NCBI GenBank assembly: GCA_964427855.1
Contig: CAYRVH010000001.1
Coordinates: 1 to 64,000, forward strand
Length of the DNA: 64,000 nt
DNA from: JAUPKT01 sp964427855
GTDB taxonomy: Bacteria; Desulfobacterota; Desulfomonilia; Desulfomonilales; Desulfomonilaceae
Direction of reading: 5' to 3'
Position numbers and translations under genes: made by a program. Below the pieces are notes generated by a model. It searched no databases. It was not told the DNA's origin and saw only the letters and a program-made list of their open reading frames with translations. This document shows positions 1-8,842 of the stretch, in pieces. Positions within the stretch are counted from its first letter, which is position 1. The number at the start of each line of letters is the position of its first letter.

Positions 1-74
1 AGCGTACCACTTATAAATCTCGTTCGGTTGTACAAAGAAGCCGGACCAGCTAGCATAACGTCTCGGATTGGCAG

Positions 75-1952
75 ATGAAAACCGCTACGTTGCTCATACT
101 CAACGCGGTCCTGCTCGGGAGCTTTATTCATATCCTTCGTAAGCCGGGCATCCTCTCGTATTACCAAAGTGGACGGATCTGGCTGTCATGGCTGGCAGTT
201 GGGGTGATCACCCTGATGGACGAGCTGACGTCCGTGTTTTACGCGCCGGCGGAGGCGTTTCGATTTATCGGCCCCAGCGCCATTGCCTTTTTAGCTTTGA
301 CATCGCTCCTTGTCAGATATATGAGCACGAGGTTTGTGGAAATCGGTGAGATCCTTGAGTATCACAAGATATACGGGGGAGGAGTCTATTCCTTCTCGTA
401 TCTGGTACTTGGTCCGAGCGTCTCATTTATTGCAGTAGCCTCTATCATGGTGGACTACATCCTGACCGCGTGTCTTTCCTCGGTAAGCGCAGTGTCGAAC
501 GCTGCTTTGCTTATTCAAGTCCCTCACTTTGTGAAAATGGTGGTAGCGACAGGGGTGATTTGGGCCGTCGCCGGTCTCAACATACTGGGAATTAGGGAAA
601 ATGCACGATTTACTTTTGGCGTGTTCGTTCTTAGCGCCCTGATCTTTGTAGATCTTATTGTCGGAGGCGTCTTCGCCCTCGACCACGCAAGTCTAGGGCG
701 TCTCCACGAGTCTTTTGTTCATGTCTCGCAAAGGCTCCATTCAGGGTCGCTGTTTTACGATTACGGTATGATTATCGCCTCCGTAGCCAGTTGCATCCTC
801 GCGTATTCAGGCGTCGAATCAGTGCTCCAAACTGCTGGGTTAATCCGTTCGTGGCGAGAAATCGCCAAGGCCTACGTTTTTTTGGGTATGACTGTCGGAG
901 TCGTAACACCCGTAGTTGCCGCCTTGGCGCTGTCCGCACCAATCGAGTTCTCTGAGCATGAAGGGGACCTGATACCATTCTATGCGTCGCTGGTAAATGG
1001 CGTTTCTTTTGGCGTCGTGGTCGCATTGCTCGCGAGCATCACCCTCATCATGGCAGTCAATACGGCATTCGTTGCCTCTAGCGAATTGCTCGAGAGGGTT
1101 GCCGCGCGATACGCATTCTTTTGGCTCATCAAGACCAATCGCAACCAATCGCTGTATAGAATTCACATCATCAACGCTTGTCTGTTCTCGGCGATCATCT
1201 TTATCACCCATGGGAGCCAGATGATTTTGGCCGACATGTACGCCATCGGTCTGGTGGCAAGTTTCTGCATCAATATCGGGGCTCTCCTCATCTACCGCTA
1301 CTTCATGGGTACACAAGAAATTAGGGAGTACCATACCAGCCGGCTGGGGACGGTGGCCCTGTGGGTCATCTTGCTGAGTTGCTTCGGTTTTCTCACCTGG
1401 ATGAAGCCCCACGGCACCCAGCTATGGTTGATCACCACTACCATCATCCTTGGGGTCGGCCTCCTCATCGCTCAAAAGAGGGCCCCGGAAATCAAGGCCA
1501 TAGAGGAGACTGACAGCCAGATGAACGTGATTGCCTACCTGGCAGAATCGTCCGGCCGCGATATTCACGTGTTGTTTACAAGACCGCGGGAAGAAGCCAT
1601 CGCTGCCAGACGTCCTCACGAAGTGTACATTACCTTTTATAATCCTCGACATGGCGCCCCGACAAGATTGGCGCCCAATCATTTCCGTCTTGCAATGGTC
1701 AAAGGGACTTTATACGACCATATTGTGGCCCTGCTTAAGGTTTTGGAATTCGAGTTTCCCGACCGTAAGATTCACGTCCATTTTGGTTGGCCGCTCTCTT
1801 CCTGGATTGACCGACTTTCTATTGGGGTTATGGTGTACAATATCATGGGTCTCCCAAAACTTTTTGAAAACATGCAATTTACGATCCATTATCCGGGGCG
1901 TCCCTATCGAGCAGCGTCGAACAACCGCTCAGTTTTAGGCACGCATGCATGA
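75..1952 (+). CDS. APC-superfamily amino acid permease-like membrane protein
   Basis: A 625-residue protein. Roughly residues 1-470 are a chain of about twelve hydrophobic segments with the layout of the APC (amino acid/polyamine/organocation) superfamily, including a central unwound-helix-like stretch near residues 240-260 (ILAYSGVES). Residues about 475-625 are hydrophilic and probably cytoplasmic, an extension that many APC permeases lack. The likely role is uptake or exchange of an amino acid or amine at the inner membrane; the substrate cannot be read from the sequence. The ATG at 75 is the first start and lacks a strong Shine-Dalgarno (SD) sequence. The gene stands alone: the next gene is on the other strand, and only 74 bases precede it here, so an upstream operon partner cannot be excluded. 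The family call is fairly firm; the substrate is unknown. Confidence 0.75.
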   Translation: MKTATLLILNAVLLGSFIHILRKPGILSYYQSGRIWLSWLAVGVITLMDELTSVFYAPAEAFRFIGPSAIAFLALTSLLVRYMSTRFVEIGEILEYHKIYGGGVYSFSYLVLGPSVSFIAVASIMVDYILTACLSSVSAVSNAALLIQVPHFVKMVVATGVIWAVAGLNILGIRENARFTFGVFVLSALIFVDLIVGGVFALDHASLGRLHESFVHVSQRLHSGSLFYDYGMIIASVASCILAYSGVESVLQTAGLIRSWREIAKAYVFLGMTVGVVTPVVAALALSAPIEFSEHEGDLIPFYASLVNGVSFGVVVALLASITLIMAVNTAFVASSELLERVAARYAFFWLIKTNRNQSLYRIHIINACLFSAIIFITHGSQMILADMYAIGLVASFCINIGALLIYRYFMGTQEIREYHTSRLGTVALWVILLSCFGFLTWMKPHGTQLWLITTTIILGVGLLIAQKRAPEIKAIEETDSQMNVIAYLAESSGRDIHVLFTRPREEAIAARRPHEVYITFYNPRHGAPTRLAPNHFRLAMVKGTLYDHIVALLKVLEFEFPDRKIHVHFGWPLSSWIDRLSIGVMVYNIMGLPKLFENMQFTIHYPGRPYRAASNNRSVLGTHA

Positions 1953-1995
1953 CCCGCGCCCGCTGAACCGCCTCTGACTCTGCGCAACAACAGAT

Positions 1996-2064
1996 CGTCA
2001 TTTTTGCCTTTGCGAGCGAAGCGGAGCCATCTCGTGACAAGTTATTGGCATGACGATAAGTTGG
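1996..2064. repeat. REP-like intergenic element
   Basis: The 149-base gap between two convergent genes holds CGTCAT near 1996 and ATGACG near 2050 bracketing a GCGAGCGAAGCGGAG core. The core resembles the TCATTTCGAGCGAAGCGAG repeats seen elsewhere in the window. This copy is degenerate. It could serve as a bidirectional transcription end between the permease and the LolA-like gene, but it has no clear T-run. Confidence 0.45.
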
Positions 2065-2101
2065 GGACAAGAATTGTCTGCGGCATCCCTGACGTCCCGT
2101 C

Positions 2102-2830
2102 TCAGTCCTTGTCGGATGCCCGTTTGGGCTGGTGTTCTAGATTTCCGTGAGACGTCGGGGCGTTGATAATGAATCGCGAATCAGGGAGCGATGAAAGGAA
2201 GGTTACATTGGACAGATCGAAACGATTATAGTTTCCCAAGGCGTCGTATATGACAGCTCGTCGCACGGTGAAGGCCTTCGCGTCTATCCCGAGAAGTATG
2301 CGGTAGGTTGTGTGATCCGTTTTCTTATCAGTCAATTCGAGAAAGATGAGATTCTCCATCGTATCCAGAGCCTTTTCAGGAAAGTTCATATCGAAGTTTC
2401 GGTCAATATCGGGAATGTCGGCAAAAAAACCGAAGAATTGTTCCACATTCATTTCCGGGGGCACATCTCCCCGTACGACGCTGCCATCTTGGGGAAAATA
2501 CACCGCGTACGTTTTTCCTTTCACAATCACCTTCTGGTTTTCTGGGGTTTCAACATCCAGCGCGATACTTGAGGGCCTTCGCACGTACATGGTACCCTGA
2601 AATTTGTCTCTCATGTCCATGGAGACATTGACGGTAAGTTGGTCAAATGAGGCCTTAAAGCAACAGTGTTTGGAATAGACGTTCCTCATTTTAGCGACCA
2701 CCTCGCTAAGACTCAAACCCGACGCCTGAGACAGCCCCAGGGTCGGCGCGCCGCATATTACGGCGCAGAGAGCCAAGCTCACCCGTAAGCTGTTGACAAT
2801 GGTACACCCCGTGGCTATAAATTTTCTCAC
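2102..2830 (-). CDS. LolA-like outer-membrane lipoprotein carrier protein
   Basis: A periplasmic lipoprotein-carrier-like protein. I take the GTG at 2830 as the start (242 residues) because GGAG lies seven bases upstream and it places a positively charged, hydrophobic Sec signal at the very N-terminus, ending near a GLSQA cleavage-like site. A longer frame reaches 2899 but overlaps the upstream ATPase gene and adds a non-signal-like tail. The mature part has LolA-family features: an early amphipathic helix, then alternating strands with FQGTMYVRRPSSIALDVETP and a late NVTFLSSLPDSRFIIN strand. In the family the protein shuttles lipoproteins from LolCDE to LolB, or chaperones other lipids. It follows an ABC ATPase gene, but that gene is not LolD-like, so the neighbours do not prove the Lol role. 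Whether this is the main LolA or a paralogue is unknown. Confidence 0.75.
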   Translation of the reverse strand: MRKFIATGCTIVNSLRVSLALCAVICGAPTLGLSQASGLSLSEVVAKMRNVYSKHCCFKASFDQLTVNVSMDMRDKFQGTMYVRRPSSIALDVETPENQKVIVKGKTYAVYFPQDGSVVRGDVPPEMNVEQFFGFFADIPDIDRNFDMNFPEKALDTMENLIFLELTDKKTDHTTYRILLGIDAKAFTVRRAVIYDALGNYNRFDLSNVTFLSSLPDSRFIINAPTSHGNLEHQPKRASDKD

Positions 2831-2864
2831 TGCGAAGCTCCGAAAATTGCCAACATGTTCAGCC

Positions 2865-3761
2865 TCACGGCATTGACTCGTCCCATTGCACACCGCCAAG
2901 GCGTGGGGTTTGTGTACGGCGCTCTCTCAAGCCGAGGATCCTTTTCGCCAGAGTATGAAAATTGTACTCGTGAGGAGGTACATCAAAACCTCTGCGTCTC
3001 AGATCATGGATCAATAGGGGGAGCTCTGGCAGCAAAGGCCTTAACATGGGATTGTCGCCCAGGATTTCACAGACTTTTGCTGGGGTTCCATATGCCGCCA
3101 GCGTTCCTCTCTCAAGGACTGCGAGTGTGTCAATGTGCTCTAAGAACACGTCTATCTGATGCGAGACGATTACCACGGTACGGCTTCTCTCTTTTCTGAA
3201 GCGTTCAAGCAGCTTCAAAACTGTTTCGACGGATTGGGGACCAAGGCCCACGGTAGGCTCATCGAGTATGAGGACTTGCGGGTCATTCGCAAGGACCCCG
3301 GCCATGGCCACTCGTCTCTTCTCGCCGTCAGAAAGGGTCCACGGAGAACGATCGCCGATTGCGTCTAAATCCAGCCCGACAAGGTTTGCCGCGGCGGCAA
3401 CCCTCTGATTGATTTCTCCGTTCGACAGAGTGCTAAAGTGTCGCAAGGCGAAAGAAATGTCTCGAAAAACGGTCTTTTCAAAGACCTGTCTTTCGGGTTG
3501 CTGACAGACTAATCCGGCGCGTTTCCTCAGTTCAGCCCCAAACTGTCTTATGTCCTTGCCATCTATCAGTATTTTTCCTGCCGTAGGAAGCAAGAGGCCG
3601 TTAAGGTTTTTGAGCAGAGTGGTCTTCCCAGAACCGCTTGCCCCAAGAATTGCGAGCGCAGCGCCTGAAGGAATAGTGAGGGATATCCCATCAAGAGCCT
3701 TCAGCTCCGTTGGAGTCCCTGGATTATATACGTATTCCAGGTCTTCAATGACGATGTCCAT
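2865..3761 (-). CDS. ECF/cobalt-type ABC transporter ATP-binding protein (CbiO/EcfA-like), orphan
   Basis: An ABC ATPase of 298 residues. Visible motifs are Walker A GASGSGKTT (about residues 40-48), Q-loop CQQPERQVF, a signature reading LSDGEKRR instead of LSGGQ, Walker B VLILDEP and switch histidine SHQ. The QQPERQ(V)F Q-loop and DGEKRR signature are typical of the CbiO/EcfA ATPases that energise vitamin or cobalt/nickel uptake with EcfT and a substrate-binding S protein. No EcfT, S component or second ATPase lies nearby, so partners must be elsewhere. The ATG at 3761 overlaps the cysS stop (TGATG); a TTG three bases upstream also exists. About 80 residues follow the nucleotide-binding domain, as in EcfA proteins. 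The gene ends 34 bases before the preferred LolA-like start. Confidence 0.8.
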   Translation of the reverse strand: MDIVIEDLEYVYNPGTPTELKALDGISLTIPSGAALAILGASGSGKTTLLKNLNGLLLPTAGKILIDGKDIRQFGAELRKRAGLVCQQPERQVFEKTVFRDISFALRHFSTLSNGEINQRVAAAANLVGLDLDAIGDRSPWTLSDGEKRRVAMAGVLANDPQVLILDEPTVGLGPQSVETVLKLLERFRKERSRTVVIVSHQIDVFLEHIDTLAVLERGTLAAYGTPAKVCEILGDNPMLRPLLPELPLLIHDLRRRGFDVPPHEYNFHTLAKRILGLRERRTQTPRLGGVQWDESMP

Positions 3762-5218
3762 CAACGATTCTCTTTTATTTTCCAGGTGGTCCCACTGGGA
3801 CCATCCTCGAGGACTATTCCATGAGAGCCCAGTTCGGCGCGAATTTCATCGGCCCTTCTGAAATCTTTCCGCTTTCGAGCATCGGCTCTTTCGTCAATGA
3901 GCGCCTGAATGGTCTCGGGATTTATCGCGAGCTCCCTTGCGCCCCCTTTTCTCCTCTCTTCTACAAAGGCTTTCGGATCTTCTTTGAGGATGCCGAGTAC
4001 ATTTCTGGAGACCTCCAAAATCTCTGAAGCTACGTTATCGAGCACAGGTCTTTTGGGGATGTTTCGCGAATCGCGCTGAGCATCGGCGGCTATTCTATTG
4101 ATGGCTCTGGCTGCATCAAAGAGCAGGGCGAGGCAACGCGGCGTATTAAAATCGTCGTCCATTGCGTCACAAAATTTTTCTCGAATATTGAGAAGCTCAG
4201 ACGGCAAAGAATTTTCGGCCGCTTCACCTTCCAAGGTCTCTAACGTCGCCAAACTGCTGTACAGTCGATAAAGGCCTGTTGTAGCTTCCTTCACGGATGT
4301 ATCGTTGTAGTCCAGAGGACTTCGATAATGGCTGGAAAGCAGAAAGAGGCGCAAAACTTCGGGGTGGATTTCTTGAAGAATGTCCCTTATATTGAGCACA
4401 TTCCCCAGCGACTTGGACATCTTCTCTTGGCGAATGTTCACGAATCCATTATGTATCCAATATTTGGCGAAGGGAGCGCCTGCCACACTCTCTGACTGGG
4501 CAATTTCATTTTCATGATGGGGGAATGTGAGATCGGCTCCGCCTCCATGAATATCGAAGTGCTCGCCGAGGAGATGCATGCTCATCGCCGAACATTCAAT
4601 ATGCCAGCCTGGACGACCGGGTCCCCACGGACTATCCCAAGAAGGTTCGCCGTGTTTCGCCGCCTTCCACAGGGCAAAATCCAAAGGATTTTTCTTCTTT
4701 TCGTCAACCTCCACTCTGGCGCCGGCAACGAGATCTTCGATTCTTTTTCCTGAGAGTTTGCCATAGCCATTGAACCGGTCCACTGCGAACATGACGTCGC
4801 CATCAGCTACGTATGCGCAGCCTTTCTCAATCAATCTCTTTATCAATTCTTGGATGTGGTGTATATAATCCGTCGCCCTTGGCTCGTGCGTGGGTCTTAG
4901 ACACCCCAAGGCGTCCATGTCGGTATAAAATTCTCTTATATACTTGTCGGCCAAGGCCTTCCAATCCTCCCCGCGCTCGCGAGCGCGGTTGATAATCTTG
5001 TCATCAACATCAGTGAAGTTTCTCACGTACGTCACGGCAAAATTTTTGTAGTTCAAGTATCGATAGATCACATCGAATAGGACGATGGATCGAGCATGAC
5101 CTATATGGCACATATCGTACACAGTGACGCCGCATACGTACATCTTTACCTCGCCAGGGGTTACCGGGATAAACTCTTCTTTCTGCCGAGTCATCGTATT
5201 GTAAACTTTTAGAGCCAT
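3761..5218 (-). CDS. cysS: cysteine--tRNA ligase
   Basis: Cysteinyl-tRNA synthetase, class I, charging tRNA-Cys in the cytoplasm. The HIGH motif is CHIGH at about residues 37-41, next to the zinc-ligand Cys of YVCGVTVYD; the KMSKS loop is present near residue 266 (EKMSKSLGN). The DALR-type anticodon region and the C-terminal FRRADEIRAEL helix are intact. I prefer the ATG at 5218 (485 residues, normal for the family), which has GGGAG upstream. An in-frame ATG at 5272 would overlap the ispF stop as ATGA and add 18 residues that do not look conserved. The gene lies between ispF and the ATPase gene in a tight unit, so it is probably co-transcribed with ispF. Confidence 0.96.
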   Translation of the reverse strand: MALKVYNTMTRQKEEFIPVTPGEVKMYVCGVTVYDMCHIGHARSIVLFDVIYRYLNYKNFAVTYVRNFTDVDDKIINRARERGEDWKALADKYIREFYTDMDALGCLRPTHEPRATDYIHHIQELIKRLIEKGCAYVADGDVMFAVDRFNGYGKLSGKRIEDLVAGARVEVDEKKKNPLDFALWKAAKHGEPSWDSPWGPGRPGWHIECSAMSMHLLGEHFDIHGGGADLTFPHHENEIAQSESVAGAPFAKYWIHNGFVNIRQEKMSKSLGNVLNIRDILQEIHPEVLRLFLLSSHYRSPLDYNDTSVKEATTGLYRLYSSLATLETLEGEAAENSLPSELLNIREKFCDAMDDDFNTPRCLALLFDAARAINRIAADAQRDSRNIPKRPVLDNVASEILEVSRNVLGILKEDPKAFVEERRKGGARELAINPETIQALIDERADARKRKDFRRADEIRAELGSHGIVLEDGPSGTTWKIKENR

Positions 5219-5268
5219 GCCATTCTCCCTTCCCCACTCTCTTGTCGTCGGCGCCGGTTTCATTTCCT

Positions 5269-5787
5269 TCATGCATCGCCCCCTACAGGACGTAGAAGCG
5301 CCACCGCAGAGCTGCCGATGCCCTCTCCCCTTCCTATGAAACCGAGTCGTTCCGTCGTGGTGGCCTTAAGGTTCATGCAATTCGGTGCAATATTCATGGC
5401 GACGGCCAATTTCTCTTCTATGACGCTTCTGTAAGGGCTTAGTTTTGGTTCCTGTGCAAAGACTGTCGCATCCACATTCGAGACCTCTAAGCCTCTCCTC
5501 CTAATCCACAGACATACCTCTTTGAGGAGATCAATACTATCGGCGTCTTTATACGAGGGATCGTCGTCTGGGAAATATGTCCCTATGTCGCCGAGCCCGG
5601 CGCCTCCCAACAAGGCGTCGATGATTGCATGAGTCAGAACGTCCGCGTCAGAGTGCCCTTCCAATCCTTTCTCGTACTCGATGTTAATTCCACCGAGAAC
5701 AAGCCTACGGCCAGCTTTCAATGCGTGAAAATCAAATCCTTGCCCAATGCGCAACACAGGTTTCCTCCTTATGGGGGCCGACTGCAC
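5269..5787 (-). CDS. ispF: 2-C-methyl-D-erythritol 2,4-cyclodiphosphate synthase
   Basis: IspF of the methylerythritol phosphate route to isoprenoids: it cyclises CDP-methylerythritol 2-phosphate and releases CMP. The zinc site is visible as GFDFH (Asp19, His21) plus the His of SDADVLTH (about residue 53). The substrate-binding TTTERLGFIGRGEG stretch near the C-terminus is intact. At 172 residues it is close to the usual 155-165, with a short N-terminal extension. It heads the minus-strand unit ispF-cysS; IspF next to CysS is a recurring bacterial gene pair. The region from 5788 to the plus-strand PBP1A gene is a divergent promoter region. Confidence 0.96.
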   Translation of the reverse strand: MQSAPIRRKPVLRIGQGFDFHALKAGRRLVLGGINIEYEKGLEGHSDADVLTHAIIDALLGGAGLGDIGTYFPDDDPSYKDADSIDLLKEVCLWIRRRGLEVSNVDATVFAQEPKLSPYRSVIEEKLAVAMNIAPNCMNLKATTTERLGFIGRGEGIGSSAVALLRPVGGDA

Positions 5788-5860
5788 CGAAGAAGTGTAT
5801 CCTATGCGATTGAGGCGATCAAGCTCAGCGACTACTCCCTCTTGAATTGGAATCGATGCC

Positions 5861-5889
5861 TTGACGGAGTTTCAGGGTTACCGTAGAGT
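5861..5889 (+). promoter_or_regulatory. sigma70-like promoter for the PBP1A unit
   Basis: TTGACG at 5861-5866, a 17-base spacer and TAGAGT at 5884-5889. It lies about 80 bases upstream of the PBP1A start in the divergent gap with ispF. The -35 and spacing are good; the -10 matches consensus at four of six positions. Predicted by eye only. Confidence 0.5.
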
Positions 5890-5971
5890 GTTTTGGCAGG
5901 ACATTGAGGCGATCAATCGACTGGCGCCGTGATCCGACGCGACAAACTGTTTCGCACGCAAGGCATTGCAT

Positions 5972-8842
5972 ATGATGAACAAGATGCAACGTCGCATGGG
6001 GTTGGTGTTGATATGGCTAAGCGCAGGCATACCCCTGCTCTTCATATGCGCCATTGCCTCAGGTCTTATTGGGTCCCTGATGGGCCTTTATTTAGCATAC
6101 TCAAAGGACTTGCCATCTATTCCGGATCTGAGAGCGTACCGACCCAAGACTGTTTCAACATTTTTCGCGGATGACGGATCGGTAATCGGGCTCTTCTACA
6201 AGGAAAAAAGATTTCCCATTGATATTGGCGCGTTGCCCGACCACGTGGTGAATGCGTTTCTTGCCGCGGAGGATGCGCGGTTCTTTTCCCACACGGGCCT
6301 AGACTTCCACGGCATTGTCCGCGCGCTCATGCAAAATATCAAAGAAGGCACTTTTTCTCAGGGCGGGAGTACAATCACCCAGCAGGTGACGAGGAACCTC
6401 CTTTTGACGAAGGAGAAAAAGATATCGCGCAAGGTAAAAGAAGCTATTTTGGCTTACCGGATAGAAAAGACCCTTTCCAAGAAAGAGATATTAGGGCTGT
6501 ATCTCAATGAGATTTACTTAGGGAAAGGGTCATACGGGATAGAATCTGCGGCCGGTACCTACTTTGGAAAGAAGGCCAAAGACCTCAACGTTGCGGAGGC
6601 CGCTTTTATCGCTGGACTCGTCGCCAATCCCTCAAAATTCTCTCAACAAAAAAACTTGGAAGCTTCTCTCAAGAGAAAAGATCTGGTGCTCGCACGAATG
6701 ACAAAGGCCGGTTTTCTCAGTGACGAGGAATGCCAGCTCGCCGCTCATCTGCCGTTGCATTTTCGTGAGGAACTCCCCACTCCATTTGAAAAAGTCCCTT
6801 ATTTTACGGAGGCGGTGCGGCAATACATTATCGCTCGGTATGGCGAAGACAGGCTTTACAACGACGGCCTGCAGGTGTGGACGACCTGCGATGTGGGGCT
6901 CCAGCAAGCCGCATCTGAGGCATTGCTCAAAGGCGCCCGCGCCTGGGAAATAAGGCAGGGAAGACCTCGTGGGCTCGTGAAAAGGCTCACTGCAGAGGAG
7001 ACCAGGGCGTTTCTCTCTCAGCCGCGTGGAAAGGGTTTGTCTGTCGGCGATGTAGTGTCCGCGGTGGTGGTGGAAAACCAGACGGCCAAACTTGGCAGGC
7101 GCAAGAAAGCCAATGTCGATTCTCAGGAATGTCTCGTCGGGATGTCTGGAGACGAACAGCACTGGATAAGCCTTCCTGGCGGCGTTCTTTATAGGCCTCA
7201 TGACCTCATCAAAGTAAGAGTAGTAGGCTGGACAGAGCAGCAACCGCAGTTGGAACTCTATGACGTACCGGCGGTGCAGGGGGCCGCGGTGTGCATAGAG
7301 AACACCACTGGATACGTCAAAAGTCTCGTGGGCGGTTTGGATTTTGAGGCATCGAACTTCAACCGGGCGGTGCAAGCCTTACGGCAGCCCGGGAGCGCAT
7401 TCAAGCCCATTGTATTCGCGGCAGGAGTTCAATGCGCTGGTCTCACGCCTCAGACATTGGTGATCGATGAACCCATCGCAGTCATAACGGCCCCCAATGA
7501 AGCACCATGGATCCCTGCCAATTCTGACTTGACGTTCCGAGGGGTTATCCCTCTGTCTCAGGCCCTCGCGTATTCACGTAACATAGCGGCTGTGAAGGTT
7601 TTTATGGAAACAGGCGCAGAACAGATTATTCAAACAGCCAGAGCCATGGGGATTACTTCCCGTTTGCGGGGGAACCCGTCTCTAAGCCTTGGGGCCTCTG
7701 AAGTCAGTCTCTTAGAGTTGACCAGTGCATATACAGTGTTCCCCAACATGGGGATAAGACTTGATCCAGTGTTGATCAAGCGAGTCGTGGACAGGTTTGG
7801 GCGGGTTTTGGAAGACAACTCCCACGTCAGAGTGGATGCTGCACAACTGGCTCAGGAAGAAGAATTACTATCGAACCCGTGTGGCGCATCATACAGGGCC
7901 CTGCACCGGTTCTCGGGGAGATCGATGTCAATAGAGGGTTCGGGCTTTATAAACGAACTGCGCAGCATGGCTCCATTGACAGAAGACGCTCCCTTGCACA
8001 TCGAGACACTGCTTGAGCGGTGTTTTCCTCACCAACAAGCTGGCCGCCGCGAGCCTGAGAGGATCCTGAGCCTCGTGGCAGCCTCCTCGATCGTAAGCAT
8101 GTTGAAAGAGACGTGTGTACAAGGTACGGCGAGCGCTGTGGCGCGTCTGAGGCGGAGTGATTTGGCAGGGAAAACTGGCACCACAGACGACTGCACCGAC
8201 GCCTGGTTTATCGGCTTCAATCCCACGTACACCACAGGCGTATGGCTTGGACACGACGCAAAGGTCTCCCTAGGCAAAAAAGAATATGGAAGTGTTGCGG
8301 CGTTGCCGGTGTGGATGGATTTCATGAAAAAAGCCCTTCAAAACGTTCCGGTAAGGGATTATCCACAACCGCCGCAGCTCTTTGTCACCTCTGAGCCCAC
8401 CACCGCGCAAAGTTTTGGAGCATGGAATCCCTCAGAGCCAAACGGCTATCATTTAGAATACTTTAATGGGAAGCTGGTGGCTTCCGTTGACGCCCCTCAA
8501 CTTCAGTCTTGGTGGGGATTTAACGCTGGCGCATCGTACGGCGCTCCATGGTTTGTCGGTCAGTTGGTCTCACCCGTTCAATCCCCCTATAGCGACGTCT
8601 TCGGTGGACAGACGCTGCGGTTGTTCTCACCTCGGGGCGAAGACCTGGGCGCTGGCGTCTTAGCCCGGGACGAAAAAGGAAGAACAACCATTGTGTCTTT
8701 AACGGAGGGCTATGGCGGGGCTCCGCGTTGGCCGCAGGCATGGAGCGGAGCGAATGATCCCTACCCCTTCCGTAAGGCTCCTCATTGGGAGGGCCCTCCC
8801 CCCAACAACATTCAACCACCCTATCAAGGGATAGTCCGATGA
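5972..8842 (+). CDS. class A penicillin-binding protein 1A (bifunctional transglycosylase/transpeptidase)
   Basis: Inner-membrane peptidoglycan synthase of about 956 residues. After a cytoplasmic start and one transmembrane helix comes a GT51 glycosyltransferase domain with the catalytic EDARFFSHTG motif (about residue 100) and GGSTITQQ. The transpeptidase domain has SAFK (active Ser near residue 475), SRN (near 535) and KTGTT (near 733). An inserted OB-like region between the two domains is typical of PBP1A. An unusual tail of about 170 residues follows the KTG region; it is rich in Pro, Gly, Trp and Tyr. I prefer the ATG at 5972; a TTG six bases earlier and a second ATG at 5975 are alternatives. 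The stop overlaps the next gene's start as ATGA, so the two are probably translationally coupled. Confidence 0.93.
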   Translation: MMNKMQRRMGLVLIWLSAGIPLLFICAIASGLIGSLMGLYLAYSKDLPSIPDLRAYRPKTVSTFFADDGSVIGLFYKEKRFPIDIGALPDHVVNAFLAAEDARFFSHTGLDFHGIVRALMQNIKEGTFSQGGSTITQQVTRNLLLTKEKKISRKVKEAILAYRIEKTLSKKEILGLYLNEIYLGKGSYGIESAAGTYFGKKAKDLNVAEAAFIAGLVANPSKFSQQKNLEASLKRKDLVLARMTKAGFLSDEECQLAAHLPLHFREELPTPFEKVPYFTEAVRQYIIARYGEDRLYNDGLQVWTTCDVGLQQAASEALLKGARAWEIRQGRPRGLVKRLTAEETRAFLSQPRGKGLSVGDVVSAVVVENQTAKLGRRKKANVDSQECLVGMSGDEQHWISLPGGVLYRPHDLIKVRVVGWTEQQPQLELYDVPAVQGAAVCIENTTGYVKSLVGGLDFEASNFNRAVQALRQPGSAFKPIVFAAGVQCAGLTPQTLVIDEPIAVITAPNEAPWIPANSDLTFRGVIPLSQALAYSRNIAAVKVFMETGAEQIIQTARAMGITSRLRGNPSLSLGASEVSLLELTSAYTVFPNMGIRLDPVLIKRVVDRFGRVLEDNSHVRVDAAQLAQEEELLSNPCGASYRALHRFSGRSMSIEGSGFINELRSMAPLTEDAPLHIETLLERCFPHQQAGRREPERILSLVAASSIVSMLKETCVQGTASAVARLRRSDLAGKTGTTDDCTDAWFIGFNPTYTTGVWLGHDAKVSLGKKEYGSVAALPVWMDFMKKALQNVPVRDYPQPPQLFVTSEPTTAQSFGAWNPSEPNGYHLEYFNGKLVASVDAPQLQSWWGFNAGASYGAPWFVGQLVSPVQSPYSDVFGGQTLRLFSPRGEDLGAGVLARDEKGRTTIVSLTEGYGGAPRWPQAWSGANDPYPFRKAPHWEGPPPNNIQPPYQGIVR

